Shown: positions 41,345 through 50,508 of the stretch, in pieces
Position numbering within the stretch: the stretch's first letter is position 1
Layout: the number at the start of each line of letters is the position of its first letter
DNA from: Streptomyces flavofungini
Lineage (GTDB): Bacteria; Actinomycetota; Actinomycetes; Streptomycetales; Streptomycetaceae
NCBI RefSeq assembly: GCF_014650815.1
Contig: NZ_BMVR01000004.1
Span: 496,001 to 560,000, forward strand
DNA: 64,000 nucleotides
Direction: 5' to 3'
Made by a program: the position numbers and the translations under genes
The notes under the pieces: generated by a model
What the model saw: only the letters and a program-made list of their open reading frames with translations
What the model was told of the DNA's origin: nothing
The model's database searches: none

Positions 41345-42832
41345 TCACGTCGCCAGCGACGGCCGGTACACCGCCAGCGCCTCCGGCAGCTTGTCCAACA
41401 GCAACTCGCCCTCCACCGACGTGAGTTCCCCGTCGTAGGCGATCTTCGTGCCGGGTGTCAGGCCGTCGATGCGCAGCCGCCGCGGCCGGGCCGTCGTCTG
41501 GACGGGGGAGCGCTCCACCGGAGCCGTCAGCGCCGCCGCGAGCAGCCGGGAGCCGGGCTTGCGGCCGCCGTGCACGATGCGAACGTCGAGCAGCCCGTCG
41601 GCGAGGTCGAAGCGCCGCGTGGGCGCCGGGCCGAGGCGGTTGTACACGCAGTTCCCGGCGAACAGGAGCCACAGCGCCCGCTCGGTGCCGCCGATCTCGG
41701 CGCGCAGCGGCCGCTGGTCGGAGCGCAGGACGCGCGCCGCCGCGAGCACGCCCGCGGGCCAGCCGCCGACCCGGTGCGACCACCGCTCCCGCTCGCGCAC
41801 CAGCTCGGGGTAGACGCCGAGGCTGAAGGTGTTCACGAAGTGCCCCGTACCGGCGCCGGAGCGGAAGCGGCCGACATCCACGGCGACCGCGTCCCCCGCC
41901 TCCACGGCCCGCGCGAGCTCCCGGGGCCCCTCCACCCCGAGGTCGTACGCGAAGTGGTTGAGGGTGCCGCCGGGCAGCACCGCGAGCGGCACGCCGTACC
42001 GCAGGGCCACCGAAGCCGCCGCGTTGACGGTGCCGTCGCCGCCGCACACCCCGAGCGCGCGGGCGCGGGCCGCCGCCTTCTCCAGCTCGGCCACGAGGCC
42101 GTCCGGCGCGCAGGTCACCACCTCGGCATGTGGCAGGGCGTCGAGCAGCTCGCGGACCCGGTCGGAGGTCTTCGCGCCGCTGTTGGTGACCACGACGAGG
42201 CCGCGCCCGCCGGGCAGCGCGGGGGCCTCGGCGCGCGGCCGGCCGGGCGGCGGGAGCTGGGACCGGGTCGGCACCAGGCCGCGTACGGCGTACGCGGCAC
42301 CCGCGCCCAGGGCGGCACCGGCCAGGACGTCGCTCGGGAAGTGCACGCCCGTGTAGACGCGGGAGAGGGCGACGGCCCCCGCGAGCGGCGCGACGGCCGC
42401 GCCGAGCCGGGGCGACTCCAGGGCCACGCCGACGGCGAAGGCCGCCGCGGACGCGGCGTGCCCCGAGGGGAAGGACGTGGTCACGGGCTGCCGCCGCAGC
42501 CTGCGCACCAGCGGCACGGTGTCCAGGGCGGGCCGGGTCCGCCGTACCGACCGCTTGCCGAGGGTGTTGATCGTCGCGGACGCCACCGCGAGGGACGCGA
42601 CCCCGCGGGCGGCGGCACGCCGGGCCCGGGGCTCCCGGGTCGCGGCGAGCGCGGCGGCCGTGGCGAACCACAGCCGCCCGTGGTTCGCGGCGTGGCTGAG
42701 CCGCGGCAGCAGCCGATCGGCGCCGGGCCAGTGCCGCGTGGCCACGGCGTCGAAGACCCGGCGGTCCAGCGCGATCAGCCGGTTCCTTGGCCCGCGGGCC
42801 GGGGACAGGGGGCGGTCGGCATCTGAGGTCAT
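41345..42832 (-). CDS. PAP2 phosphatase-diacylglycerol kinase fusion
   Basis: The 495-residue protein has an N-terminal PAP2-type membrane phosphatase (about 30-195; KRSVRRTRP, SFPSGHAASAAAFA, SRVYTGVHFPSDVLAG) and a C-terminal diacylglycerol/sphingosine kinase-like catalytic domain (about 215-495; GGDGTVNAAASVAL, LPGGTLNHFAYDLG). The pair can both phosphorylate and dephosphorylate lipids, suggesting a lipid recycling or salvage role at the membrane. The very long open frame reaching 44626 is antisense to the ABC-F gene and is not coding. The ATG at 42832 starts the PAP2 part. Confidence 0.93.
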   Translation of the reverse strand: MTSDADRPLSPARGPRNRLIALDRRVFDAVATRHWPGADRLLPRLSHAANHGRLWFATAAALAATREPRARRAAARGVASLAVASATINTLGKRSVRRTRPALDTVPLVRRLRRQPVTTSFPSGHAASAAAFAVGVALESPRLGAAVAPLAGAVALSRVYTGVHFPSDVLAGAALGAGAAYAVRGLVPTRSQLPPPGRPRAEAPALPGGRGLVVVTNSGAKTSDRVRELLDALPHAEVVTCAPDGLVAELEKAAARARALGVCGGDGTVNAAASVALRYGVPLAVLPGGTLNHFAYDLGVEGPRELARAVEAGDAVAVDVGRFRSGAGTGHFVNTFSLGVYPELVRERERWSHRVGGWPAGVLAAARVLRSDQRPLRAEIGGTERALWLLFAGNCVYNRLGPAPTRRFDLADGLLDVRIVHGGRKPGSRLLAAALTAPVERSPVQTTARPRRLRIDGLTPGTKIAYDGELTSVEGELLLDKLPEALAVYRPSLAT

Positions 42833-43018
42833 ACCTGTCGCGTACCCCCGGGCGGCGTTCCGCAACGGATCGACGCGCCTACGCCTCCCCGGCCCCCGCC
42901 GACGCTTCCGGCGCCCGAATGCCCCGCCTCCCGCCCTCCCCGGCGGCCCGCACCCCCTCGCCCTGGCCCCGGGAAACCCGTTTGCCGTCACCGAACGGCG
43001 CCCCGGACAATCGTCCCC

Positions 43019-44647
43019 ATGGGACATCTGGAAGCCGCGCACATCGAGTACTACCTGCCGGACGGGCGAGCGCTGCTCGGTGATGTCTCGTTCCGGGTGG
43101 GCGAAGGCGCGGTGGTGGCCCTCGTGGGGGCGAACGGCGCGGGCAAGACGACGCTGCTCAGGCTCATCGCGGGGGAGCTGCAGCCGCACGGCGGCGGCGT
43201 GACGGTGAGCGGCGGCCTCGGTGTGATGCCCCAGTTCGTCGGCTCCGTGCGGGACGGCACGACCGTGCGGGACCTGCTGGTGTCCGTGGCACAGCCCCGC
43301 ATCCGGGAGGCCGCGCGGGCCGTCGACCGCGCCGAGCACGCCATCATGACGGTCGACGACGAGGCGGCCCAGCTGGCTTACGCGCAGGCCCTCTCCGACT
43401 GGGCGGAGGCCCGGGGGTACGAGGCCGAGACGCTCTGGGACATCTGCACGACGGCGGCGCTCGGCGTCCCGTACGACAAGGCCCAGTGGCGCGAGGTGCG
43501 CACGCTCTCCGGCGGCGAGCAGAAGCGCCTGGTCCTCGAAGCGCTGCTGCGCGGCACCGACGAGGTGCTGCTCCTGGACGAGCCCGACAACTACCTGGAC
43601 GTCCCCGGCAAGCGCTGGCTGGAGGAGCGCCTCAAGGAGACCCGCAAGACCGTCCTGTTCGTCAGCCACGACCGGGAACTCCTCGCCCGCTCCGCCGAGA
43701 AGATCGTCAGCGTCGAGCCGAGCCCCGGCGGCTCGGAGGTGTGGGTGCACGGCGCGGGCTTCGGGACGTACCACGAGGCGCGGCAGGAGCGCTTCGAGCG
43801 TTTCGAGGAGCTGCGCCGACGCTGGGACGAGAAGCACGCGCAGCTCAAGAAGCTCGTCCTGGACATGCAGCAGTACGCCAAGCGCAGCGACGAGATGGCC
43901 TCGCGCTACCAGGCGGCGAAGACCCGGCTGCGCAAGTTCGAGGAGGCCGGGCCGCCGCCCGAGCCGCCGCGCAAGCAGGAGATCACCATGCGCCTGCACG
44001 GCGGCCGCACCGGCGTGCGCGCCGTCACCTGCAAGAACCTCGAGCTGACCGGCCTGATGAAACCCTTCGACCTGGAGGTCTTCTACGGCGAGCGGGTCGC
44101 CGTCCTCGGCTCGAACGGCTCCGGCAAGTCGCACTTCCTGCGCCTCCTCGCGGGTGATGCCGACAACCCGGTGGCCCACACGGGGGAGTGGAAGCTCGGC
44201 GCCCGCGTCGTGCCCGGACACTTCGCGCAGACCCACGCCCACCCGGAGCTGATCGGCCGCACCCTCCTCGACATCCTGTGGCGCGAGCACGCCAAGGACC
44301 GGGGCGCGGCGATGTCCCGGCTGCGCCGCTACGAACTCACCGCGCAGGCCGAGCAGCGCTTCGAGAAGCTGTCCGGCGGCCAGCAGGCCCGCTTCCAGAT
44401 CCTGCTCCTGGAACTGGAGGGCGCCACCGCCCTGTTGCTCGACGAGCCCACCGACAACCTCGACCTGGAGTCGGCCGAGGCACTGCAGGAAGGCCTTGAG
44501 GCGTACGAGGGCACGGTGCTCGCCGTGACCCACGACCGCTGGTTCGCCCGCTCCTTCGACCGGTACCTGGTCTTCGGTGCCGACGGCCGCGTCCGGGAGA
44601 CGCCGGCCGCCGTATGGGACGAGCAAAGAGTGGAACGGGCCCGGTAG
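43019..44647 (+). CDS. ABC-F family ATP-binding protein
   Basis: The 542-residue protein has two ATP-binding cassettes without membrane segments. Cassette 1: Walker A VGANGAGKTT (about 37-46), signature LSGGEQKRL, Walker B LLLDEPDNYLD. Cassette 2: Walker A LGSNGSGKSH, signature LSGGQQARF, Walker B LLLDEPTDNLD. The linker is a charged coiled coil (about 255-320). ABC-F proteins act on the ribosome as translation factors or antibiotic-resistance factors. Which of these applies cannot be read from the sequence. Confidence 0.93.
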   Translation: MGHLEAAHIEYYLPDGRALLGDVSFRVGEGAVVALVGANGAGKTTLLRLIAGELQPHGGGVTVSGGLGVMPQFVGSVRDGTTVRDLLVSVAQPRIREAARAVDRAEHAIMTVDDEAAQLAYAQALSDWAEARGYEAETLWDICTTAALGVPYDKAQWREVRTLSGGEQKRLVLEALLRGTDEVLLLDEPDNYLDVPGKRWLEERLKETRKTVLFVSHDRELLARSAEKIVSVEPSPGGSEVWVHGAGFGTYHEARQERFERFEELRRRWDEKHAQLKKLVLDMQQYAKRSDEMASRYQAAKTRLRKFEEAGPPPEPPRKQEITMRLHGGRTGVRAVTCKNLELTGLMKPFDLEVFYGERVAVLGSNGSGKSHFLRLLAGDADNPVAHTGEWKLGARVVPGHFAQTHAHPELIGRTLLDILWREHAKDRGAAMSRLRRYELTAQAEQRFEKLSGGQQARFQILLLELEGATALLLDEPTDNLDLESAEALQEGLEAYEGTVLAVTHDRWFARSFDRYLVFGADGRVRETPAAVWDEQRVERAR

Positions 44648-44702
44648 CGCCGCGGGGTAGCGTGGTGAAACCCACGCCGTACGCTGCGCAGTTGGAGAGA
44701 CC

Positions 44703-45665
44703 GTGGCTGTCAGGACGCCCTTTCGGACCAGTGATGTGGACGAGGCCCGGGAGGTGTTGGTATCCGCCTACTACAGCAACTTCCTGGACGTGCTCGACCG
44801 GCGGCGGTCCTTCCTGGCCGAGTTCGCCATCGGACACCTCGGCGCGCTCACCGTCGGGGGCCTGACCTGCGGCACGGACGTGCGCGTGCGCCTCGGGGAA
44901 CTCGGGGCCTACCACGTGAACATCCCGCTCAGCGGCCACATGGCCTGGCGCCAGGGCTCCGGCGCGGGCACGCTCACCACGCCCGGCAGCGCCGCCGTCT
45001 ACCAGCCGTGCGGCGACACCGTGGTCGACCGCTGGTCCGGCGACTGCCGGGTGCTCGCCGTGAAGCTGGAGCGGGCGGCGCTCGAGGACACCCTGGAGGG
45101 GCTGCTCGGCCGGCCCACCCGCGGCCCGGTGCAGCTCGATCCGGGCTTCGACACCAGCCGGGGGCCCGGCCGGGGCTGGACCCGGCTCGTGCGCGCGGTC
45201 GCGGACGACCTGCTCGACGAGTCCGCGATGCTCAGCGGGTCCCTGGTCGCCGCGCCCCTCCAGGAAGCCCTGCTGAACGGCCTGCTGCTCGCCGCCGGGC
45301 ACCGCTACCGCGAGCAACTCACCGACCCCGTCGCCAAGTTGCGGCCCACCCCGGTCAAGCGCGCCATGGACGCCGTCCAGCAGCGGCCCGAGTACCCCTT
45401 CACCACCGCCGCGCTCGCCGCCGAGACGCACGTCGGCGTGCGCTGGCTCCAGGAGGCCTTCCGCCGCTACGTGGGGATGTCCCCCATGGCGTACGTACGC
45501 GACGTACGCCTGCAGCGCGTGCGGGACGAACTGCGCGCGGCCGGGCCCGACGAGCGGTGCGTGAGCGATGTCGCGCACCGCTGGGGCTTCACCCATCTGG
45601 GCCGCTTCGCCGAGCAGTACCGGGCCCGCTTCGGGGAGCTGCCGTCGCAGACGCTGCGGGGGTGA
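44703..45665 (+). CDS. AraC-family transcriptional regulator
   Basis: The 320-residue protein has an N-terminal AraC_binding_2-like domain and a C-terminal AraC HTH pair (about 225-318; TTAALAAETHVGVRWLQEAF and SDVAHRWGFTHLGRFAEQYR). GTG start with GGAGAGACC upstream. It follows the ABC-F gene by 55 bp on the same strand, with -10-like TACGCT in the gap. The regulated genes are unknown. Confidence 0.88.
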   Translation: MAVRTPFRTSDVDEAREVLVSAYYSNFLDVLDRRRSFLAEFAIGHLGALTVGGLTCGTDVRVRLGELGAYHVNIPLSGHMAWRQGSGAGTLTTPGSAAVYQPCGDTVVDRWSGDCRVLAVKLERAALEDTLEGLLGRPTRGPVQLDPGFDTSRGPGRGWTRLVRAVADDLLDESAMLSGSLVAAPLQEALLNGLLLAAGHRYREQLTDPVAKLRPTPVKRAMDAVQQRPEYPFTTAALAAETHVGVRWLQEAFRRYVGMSPMAYVRDVRLQRVRDELRAAGPDERCVSDVAHRWGFTHLGRFAEQYRARFGELPSQTLRG

Positions 45666-46068
45666 GGGCACGGGGTGCCGCGCGCCCCGGTGTGCGGTGC
45701 GTTATTCGGACACCCGGCGCGCCGAGCGGATCGTGGGCTCGGGGGCACCCGCCTAGTGTGTGTCGTCGGCACCGGGTGGACCGGTCGCCGTCGCGGGGGT
45801 CCTAGCCTTCCCCCGGGGCGTCGGCCGCGGACGGAACCCCGGTGCTTCCGGCCCGGCGGAGTCTGCCGGGCCGGCTTTGGACCGCGGGCCCGGTCGCCCC
45901 TCTCCGCGCCCCCCTCGCACCCGCGCGGTGCTATCGGGCCCGCCCTCTCTCCGGCACTCCTGCCGGGAATTCCGGCCGTCCGGCCCGTGCCCGCGGCGCG
46001 CGACGGGGTCACACTCGAAGGAGGGTGCGCACAGCGGTGGCGCGCACCGGCGACCGACCGGAGGCGGC
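45666..46068. other. 403-bp gap with a terminator-like hairpin
   Basis: This gap contains GGCCCGGC-GGAGTCT-GCCGGGCC (45850-45872), a perfect 8-bp-stem hairpin that could terminate the AraC transcript. The open frame running through it in phase with the next gene is low-complexity Pro/Arg/Gly and has no ribosome-binding site; I see no further gene. Confidence 0.55.
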
Positions 46069-46653
46069 ATGAGCGCGACGGACAGGACCCGGCTGCTGCG
46101 GCACCACGGCCAGGCCCTCGACCTGTTCACCGACCGGGTGCACGCCGTCGGGCCGGACCAGTGGGACGCGCCGACGCCCTGCGTGGAGTGGACCGTACGG
46201 GACCTTGTCACGCACCTCGTCGTCGAGCAGCTGTGGGTCCCGCCGCTCGTACGCGACGGCGCCACTCTCGCGTCCGTGGGCGACAGCTTCGACGGCGACG
46301 TCCTCGGCCCGGACCCGGTCGCCTCCTGGGACACCGCGGCCGACGCCGCGCGTGCCGCGTTCGGCGAGCCGGGCGCCCTCGACGGCGCCGTGCACCTCTC
46401 GTACGGCCGGACGCCCGCGGCCGACTACTGCGCCCAGATGGTCACCGATCTCGTCGTGCACACCTGGGACCTGTCCCGGGCGATCGGCGCCGACGAACAC
46501 CTGCCGGACGACCTCGTCGCCGACGCCGTACGCGAGGTGACGCCGTACGCCGCCGAGTTGAGCAAGAGCGGCCTGTTCGCCCCGGCCGTGCAGCCACCGC
46601 CGGGAGCGGACGCCCGGACCGCGCTCCTGAACCTCCTCGGCCGCACGCCCTAG
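46069..46653 (+). CDS. TIGR03086 / DinB-like metal-binding protein
   Basis: The 194-residue protein has the TIGR03086 pattern (PTPCVEWTVRDLVTHLVVEQ and DLVVHTWDLSRA), related to mycothiol-dependent DinB-like enzymes such as maleylpyruvate isomerase. The His residues of these two motifs are the likely metal ligands. The ATG has CCGGAGGCGGC upstream; the much longer open frame lacks support. Mycothiol-linked transfer is possible but not proven. Confidence 0.87.
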   Translation: MSATDRTRLLRHHGQALDLFTDRVHAVGPDQWDAPTPCVEWTVRDLVTHLVVEQLWVPPLVRDGATLASVGDSFDGDVLGPDPVASWDTAADAARAAFGEPGALDGAVHLSYGRTPAADYCAQMVTDLVVHTWDLSRAIGADEHLPDDLVADAVREVTPYAAELSKSGLFAPAVQPPPGADARTALLNLLGRTP

Positions 46654-46698
46654 CTCCCGGGCGCCCTTGCCGGACGCCGGGGCTTCCGGGCGCCCCCG

Positions 46699-47091
46699 CT
46701 ACCTCCCGGCCCCGCCGCCCCGCTCGACCGCCAGGTCACCGATGCTCACCATCCCGACGGGCCTGCCGTCCTCGACGACGGGCAGTCGGCGCACCGCGTG
46801 GGCCCGCATCAGGCCGACGGCCTCCGAGACCGCGTCGTCGGGGGCGACCACCACGGGGTTCGGCGTGCACACGGACTGCGCGCTGACCGTCAGCGGGTCC
46901 ACGCCGTCGGCCACGGCACGCAGCGTGATGTCCCGGTCGGTGAGCACCCCGAGGACCTGACCGCCGCCGGTCACGACGACCCCGCCGATGTCCTCGGCGC
47001 GCATCAACTGCGCGGCCTCCACCAGCGACGCGTCGGGCCTGACCGCCGCCACTCCCGGTGTCATGACGTCCCGCACGTACCGCTGCTCCAT
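46699..47091 (-). CDS. CBS-domain protein
   Basis: The 130-residue protein consists of two CBS motifs: VRDVMTPGVAAVRPDASLVE with GGVVVTGGGQVLGVLTDRDI, and VCTPNPVVVAPDDAVSEAVG with RRLPVVEDGRPVGMVSIGDL. CBS pairs bind adenine nucleotides and sense energy state. It is divergent from a SigB-type sigma factor, which fits a role in stress signalling. GAGGGG precedes the ATG. Confidence 0.93.
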   Translation of the reverse strand: MEQRYVRDVMTPGVAAVRPDASLVEAAQLMRAEDIGGVVVTGGGQVLGVLTDRDITLRAVADGVDPLTVSAQSVCTPNPVVVAPDDAVSEAVGLMRAHAVRRLPVVEDGRPVGMVSIGDLAVERGGGAGR

Positions 47092-47448
47092 GGCGCTGAG
47101 CCCCTCTTTCCGGTCACTCCGGTCACTTCGGTCGCTCCGGCCTCGCCGGTCCTGGCCACCGCTGCCCGGGTACCCCTCCGGCGGGCCCTCTCACACCGAG
47201 GTTCCGGAAGCAGGGGATCCGGGCGAGGGGAGCGGCGGACGCGTGCCGCACTCGGCCGCCGTGACCCCGGTGTGCGCAGGCAGGTGTTTGCCCCGCGGCG
47301 CGCGGGGCAGGCGGAAAAACAGTGCTTCGGACCGGAGGCACGTCCGTGGGAGCCGTATCGCTCGCCCGGGTGTGCCCCGTGCGGCAAGCGCGCGCCCTCC
47401 CACGGTGACCGTCCACACCAGGCACCGGCTCAAGGAGTTGCCCGCATC
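47092..47448. other. 357-bp divergent promoter region of CBS and sigma genes
   Basis: The gap holds CBS and sigma regulatory sequence. TGCCCCGCG-GCG-CGCGGGGCA (47289-47309) is a perfect hairpin. A run of short direct repeats of CGGTCACTC type lies at about 47111-47145, next to the CBS start. A palindromic GGGTACCC at 47168-47175 reads as a SigB -10 on both strands but lacks a good -35 partner. Confidence 0.5.
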
Positions 47449-48387
47449 ATGCGATCCGATGCAGCACGATTCCAGGACGCGACACGCCACCACGGCGCGA
47501 TCCGCCCCGCACGCCCCCAGCCGCCGTGCGCCCAGCGGCCGCGATCCAAGCGGCACCCGCACGACGACGCCCCCGACACCGCCGACGCCTTCCGGCGGCT
47601 CTGCGAACTGCCCCACGGGCCCGAGCGCGACGCCCTGCGCGACGACATCGTGCGGGCCTGGCTGCCCATGGCCGACCGGCTCGCGGGCCGCTTCCGCAAC
47701 CGCGGCGAAGCCCTCGACGACCTGCGCCAGGTCGCGGCCCTCGGCCTGGTCAAGGCCGTCGACCGCTACGACCCCGAGCGCGGCAACGCCTTCGAGAGCT
47801 ACGCCGTACCGACCGTCACCGGCGAGATCAAGCGCCACTTCCGCGACCACATGTGGACCCTGCACGTACCGCGCCGGGTGCAGGACCTGCGCAACCGCGT
47901 GCGGTTCGCCTGCCAGGACCTGACCCAGACCACCCCCGGCCGCGCCCCCAGCGTCGCCGAGATCGCCGAGCGGGCCGGAATGAGCGAGGAGGACGCGGCG
48001 ACCGGACTCGAAGCGCTCGACAGCTTCACCGCACTGTCCCTGGACGCCGAACTCCCCGGCAGCGACGACGGCTACGCCCTGCGCGACACCCTCGGCGGCC
48101 CCGACCCCGCACTCGACGTCGTCGTCGACCGCGAGGCCGTCAAACCCCGCCTCGCGCAACTCCCCGAACGCGAGCGGACCATCCTCTACCTGCGGTTCTT
48201 CCGCGACATGACGCAGAGCCGCATCGCCGAGCACCTGGGCATCTCCCAGATGCACGTGTCCCGCCTGATCAGCCGCTGCTGCGGGCGGATGCGCGAGGAG
48301 GTCCTGCGGGAGGCGTCCCACCACACGACCGCCGCCCGGCGCGAGGAGCGGGCCCGCGCCGCCCGGGTCACCCCGAACGCCGCATAG
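47449..48387 (+). CDS. SigB/SigF-family RNA polymerase sigma factor
   Basis: The 312-residue protein has regions 2 (YAVPTVTGEIKRHFRDHMWT, near 125-145), 3 (PSVAEIAERAGMSEEDA) and 4 (LPERERTILYLRFFRDMTQS, ISQMHVSRLISRC), as in the Streptomyces SigB/F/G/H group, whose members are normally held by anti-sigma factors and control stress and sporulation. A basic N-terminal extension of about 45 residues is unusual. AAGGAG lies 13 nt upstream. It recognises GNNT-N14-16-GGGTAC-type promoters, several of which are proposed in this window. Its last 20 bp overlap the convergent PAS-GAF gene. Confidence 0.93.
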   Translation: MRSDAARFQDATRHHGAIRPARPQPPCAQRPRSKRHPHDDAPDTADAFRRLCELPHGPERDALRDDIVRAWLPMADRLAGRFRNRGEALDDLRQVAALGLVKAVDRYDPERGNAFESYAVPTVTGEIKRHFRDHMWTLHVPRRVQDLRNRVRFACQDLTQTTPGRAPSVAEIAERAGMSEEDAATGLEALDSFTALSLDAELPGSDDGYALRDTLGGPDPALDVVVDREAVKPRLAQLPERERTILYLRFFRDMTQSRIAEHLGISQMHVSRLISRCCGRMREEVLREASHHTTAARREERARAARVTPNAA

Positions 48388-49489
48388 CCAGGGCGATGTG
48401 CCGCGACATCACATCCACGGCGCGCGCCTCCGCCATCGAGAACGCGAGGCGCGCGCCCGTCCTGAACAGGCTCAGCACCCCCTCGACCGGACCGCCGGGG
48501 CCCCGCGCGATCGGCACGCACAGCAACGACGTGACATGCGCGCGGACCAGGACCGGGGCGCCGTCGAGGTCCCGGCCGAAGCTGTCCGGGGGATCCGGCC
48601 GCACCTGCAACGTCGGCGCCGCGCACCGCGCGGTCTCCATGACCAGCGGGCAGTCGGCCGGATCCTGCGCGAGGACATCGGCGACCGGGCCTCCCTCGGG
48701 CCCGAGTACCGTGCGGCGCCGCGGCCGCTCCGCGCCCTCGTCGGCGATCACCCAGTCCGCGAACCGGCCGTGCAGCACCTCGGGGACCCGGGCGAGCACC
48801 TGAGCGGGATCGCCGCCCGGCGCGGTGAGCAGCGTGACCGTCATGGCGTCGGTCAGCTCCAGGAGTTCGGCGTTGCGGGTCGCCTCCGCGAGGTCCGGCG
48901 TCCGGCCCCGCACACCGCGCGGCAGCGGGTCCCGGGCGCCCGGGGGCTGCAGGACCACGAGGACCACCGTGCGGGGCTCGTTGCCGGGCCGCAGCGCGGT
49001 CAGGGTCGCCCGCACCGGGATCCGGGGCTGGTGCTGCAACCGCACCGTCAGACTGCGGTCGCCCTCCCTGCGGGCCACCGCCGCGGCCTGTGAGCGGAAC
49101 GCGGTCCGGTCGGACGGTGTGAGGAAGGCGGCGAGCGGCCGCCCCGTCGCGTACCCGCCGCGTACGCCCGTGAGATCCGCCGCCGCCGTGTTCATGCGCC
49201 GCACCACCGTCTCGCCGTCGACCAGGGCGACCGGCAGCGGGAACCGCTGGAAGACGGCGCGCAGCAGCCGCTGTTCGTCCCGCACGGCCGTCGTGCCCGC
49301 CGCCGGGCCGTCCGCGGCGAGGCGCTCGAAGTCGGGCCACAGGCGCTCCGCCACGTGGTCGAGTTCGAACAGTGCCGCGTCGAGCATGGTGCGCAGGTCA
49401 CCGGAGGGGACGGCACGCGATGCCTTCAACTCCGCGACCCGGCGCACGAAGTCCGCCAGGTCCTCGCCGAAACGGTCGGTGTCCGCCAT
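48368..49489 (-). CDS. PAS-GAF sensor protein
   Basis: The 373-residue protein has a PAS domain (about 80-190; FQRFPLPVALVDGETVVRRM and AADLTGV) and a C-terminal GAF-like domain (about 225-370; VTSLLCVPIARGPGGPVEGV). No kinase, phosphatase or DNA-binding domain follows, so it is a stand-alone sensor. The start MADTDRFG is preceded by TACGTT at 6 nt, a leaderless geometry. It overlaps the sigma factor tail and is divergent from an ANTAR protein; such PAS-GAF/ANTAR pairs occur together in Streptomyces. Confidence 0.88.
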   Translation of the reverse strand: MADTDRFGEDLADFVRRVAELKASRAVPSGDLRTMLDAALFELDHVAERLWPDFERLAADGPAAGTTAVRDEQRLLRAVFQRFPLPVALVDGETVVRRMNTAAADLTGVRGGYATGRPLAAFLTPSDRTAFRSQAAAVARREGDRSLTVRLQHQPRIPVRATLTALRPGNEPRTVVLVVLQPPGARDPLPRGVRGRTPDLAEATRNAELLELTDAMTVTLLTAPGGDPAQVLARVPEVLHGRFADWVIADEGAERPRRRTVLGPEGGPVADVLAQDPADCPLVMETARCAAPTLQVRPDPPDSFGRDLDGAPVLVRAHVTSLLCVPIARGPGGPVEGVLSLFRTGARLAFSMAEARAVDVMSRHIALAMRRSG

Positions 49490-49513
49490 GCCTCGAACGT
49501 ATCGGCTGGGGCC

Positions 49514-49538
49514 GTTTTCCGGGGGTGCCACCGGGAAC
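49514..49538 (+). promoter_or_regulatory. Candidate SigB-type promoter of the ANTAR gene
   Basis: GTTT (49514-49517) and GGGAAC (49533-49538) are 15 bp apart, one mismatch from the GTTT-N15-GGGTAC form. The start codon is 32 bp further on. Confidence 0.4.
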
Positions 49539-49570
49539 CCGACAAGGAGGACACGAGGAGGTGCGTCACG

Positions 49571-50269
49571 ATGCCGATGCTGCTCGGAACGGACGGACCG
49601 GAATCCGCCCTGCCGGCGCGCAGGCTCTCGGAACTGGCCGAACAGGCGCTGCGCTGCACCACCGAGTGCTGCGGCGCGGGCGCGACCGTCACCGAGGGCG
49701 GCCAGGTGCACCCGGCCGCCGTCACCCACCCGGACCTGTCCGGCCTCGTCTCGGCGCAGCTGCGCTCCGGCGACGGGCCGATCCCCGCGGCCCAGGAGCG
49801 GGGCGCGCCGGTCGACGCGGAGGACCTGCTGCACGACGACCGGTGGCCGGAGTACCGCGCGCTCGCCCTGGACTCCGGGGTCCGCGCGAGCGTCACGCTG
49901 CCCTTCCGGCGCTCCGGGCTCACCCTCACCCTCAGCCTGTTCAGCTTCCGCCCCGGCACCCTGGACGACGCGGGCTGCGGCCCCGCGCAGGCCCTCGGCG
50001 ACCTCGCGGCGGCGGGTCTGGTCCGCGACCGGCACTACCGCGCGGCGCTCACGGAACTGGACCACCTGGGCGAGGCGCTGCGCACCCGCCCCGTCGTCGA
50101 CCAGGCCTGCGGCATCATCATGCACATCGTGACCTGCGACGCCGACCGCGCCTTCACCCTCCTGCGCCGCGTCTCCCAGCAGTCCAACCGCAAGCTCGCG
50201 GAGGTGGCGGCGGCGCTGGTGGAGACGCGGGGGAGGGGGCTGGAGGGGGAGCTGCGGTCGTTGGCGTAG
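49571..50269 (+). CDS. GAF-ANTAR domain protein
   Basis: The 232-residue protein has an N-terminal GAF-like domain (about 15-150) and a C-terminal ANTAR domain (about 155-225; LGEALRTRPVVDQACGIIMH, ADRAFTLLRRVSQQSNRKLA). ANTAR domains bind two-hexaloop RNA hairpins and cause antitermination. GGAGGTGCGTCACG precedes the ATG, and a SigB-like promoter lies upstream. No matching RNA hairpin pair was identified nearby. Confidence 0.9.
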   Translation: MPMLLGTDGPESALPARRLSELAEQALRCTTECCGAGATVTEGGQVHPAAVTHPDLSGLVSAQLRSGDGPIPAAQERGAPVDAEDLLHDDRWPEYRALALDSGVRASVTLPFRRSGLTLTLSLFSFRPGTLDDAGCGPAQALGDLAAAGLVRDRHYRAALTELDHLGEALRTRPVVDQACGIIMHIVTCDADRAFTLLRRVSQQSNRKLAEVAAALVETRGRGLEGELRSLA

Positions 50270-50508
50270 TGCGGGGCACGGGCTGCCGCGGGGCGGTGAG
50301 CCGGGGTACGGGGCTCGGCGGCCGGTCCTGGTGGACGGGGGCGTGGGCCTTGGCGTCCGATGGCAGCAGGGTCGGGGCGTGGGCCTCGGCGTCCGATGGC
50401 AGCAGGGCCGCGCGGAGGTCCGCCGAGTGCCCGGGAGCGTCACCCCACCGCTCACCCGGCCGGAGGCCACACCGCGCGGATGACGCACCCCCACGCTCGA
50501 ATGACCTC

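Noticed and set aside
42833..44626. Minus-strand extension of the PAP2-kinase frame (1093 codons in all)
   Set aside because: The upstream half is antisense to the ABC-F gene, whose Walker and signature motifs are clear. The PAP2 domain starts at the ATG at 42832.
45760..46068. N-terminal extension of the DinB-like protein
   Set aside because: The extra 103 codons are low-complexity and lack a ribosome-binding site; the ATG at 46069 has CCGGAGG at the right distance.
47168..47175. GGGTACCC as SigB promoter of the CBS or sigma gene
   Set aside because: No GNNT box lies at 14-16 bp on either strand (the nearest minus-strand GTGT is 17 bp away), and the distance to the sigma start is about 275 bp.
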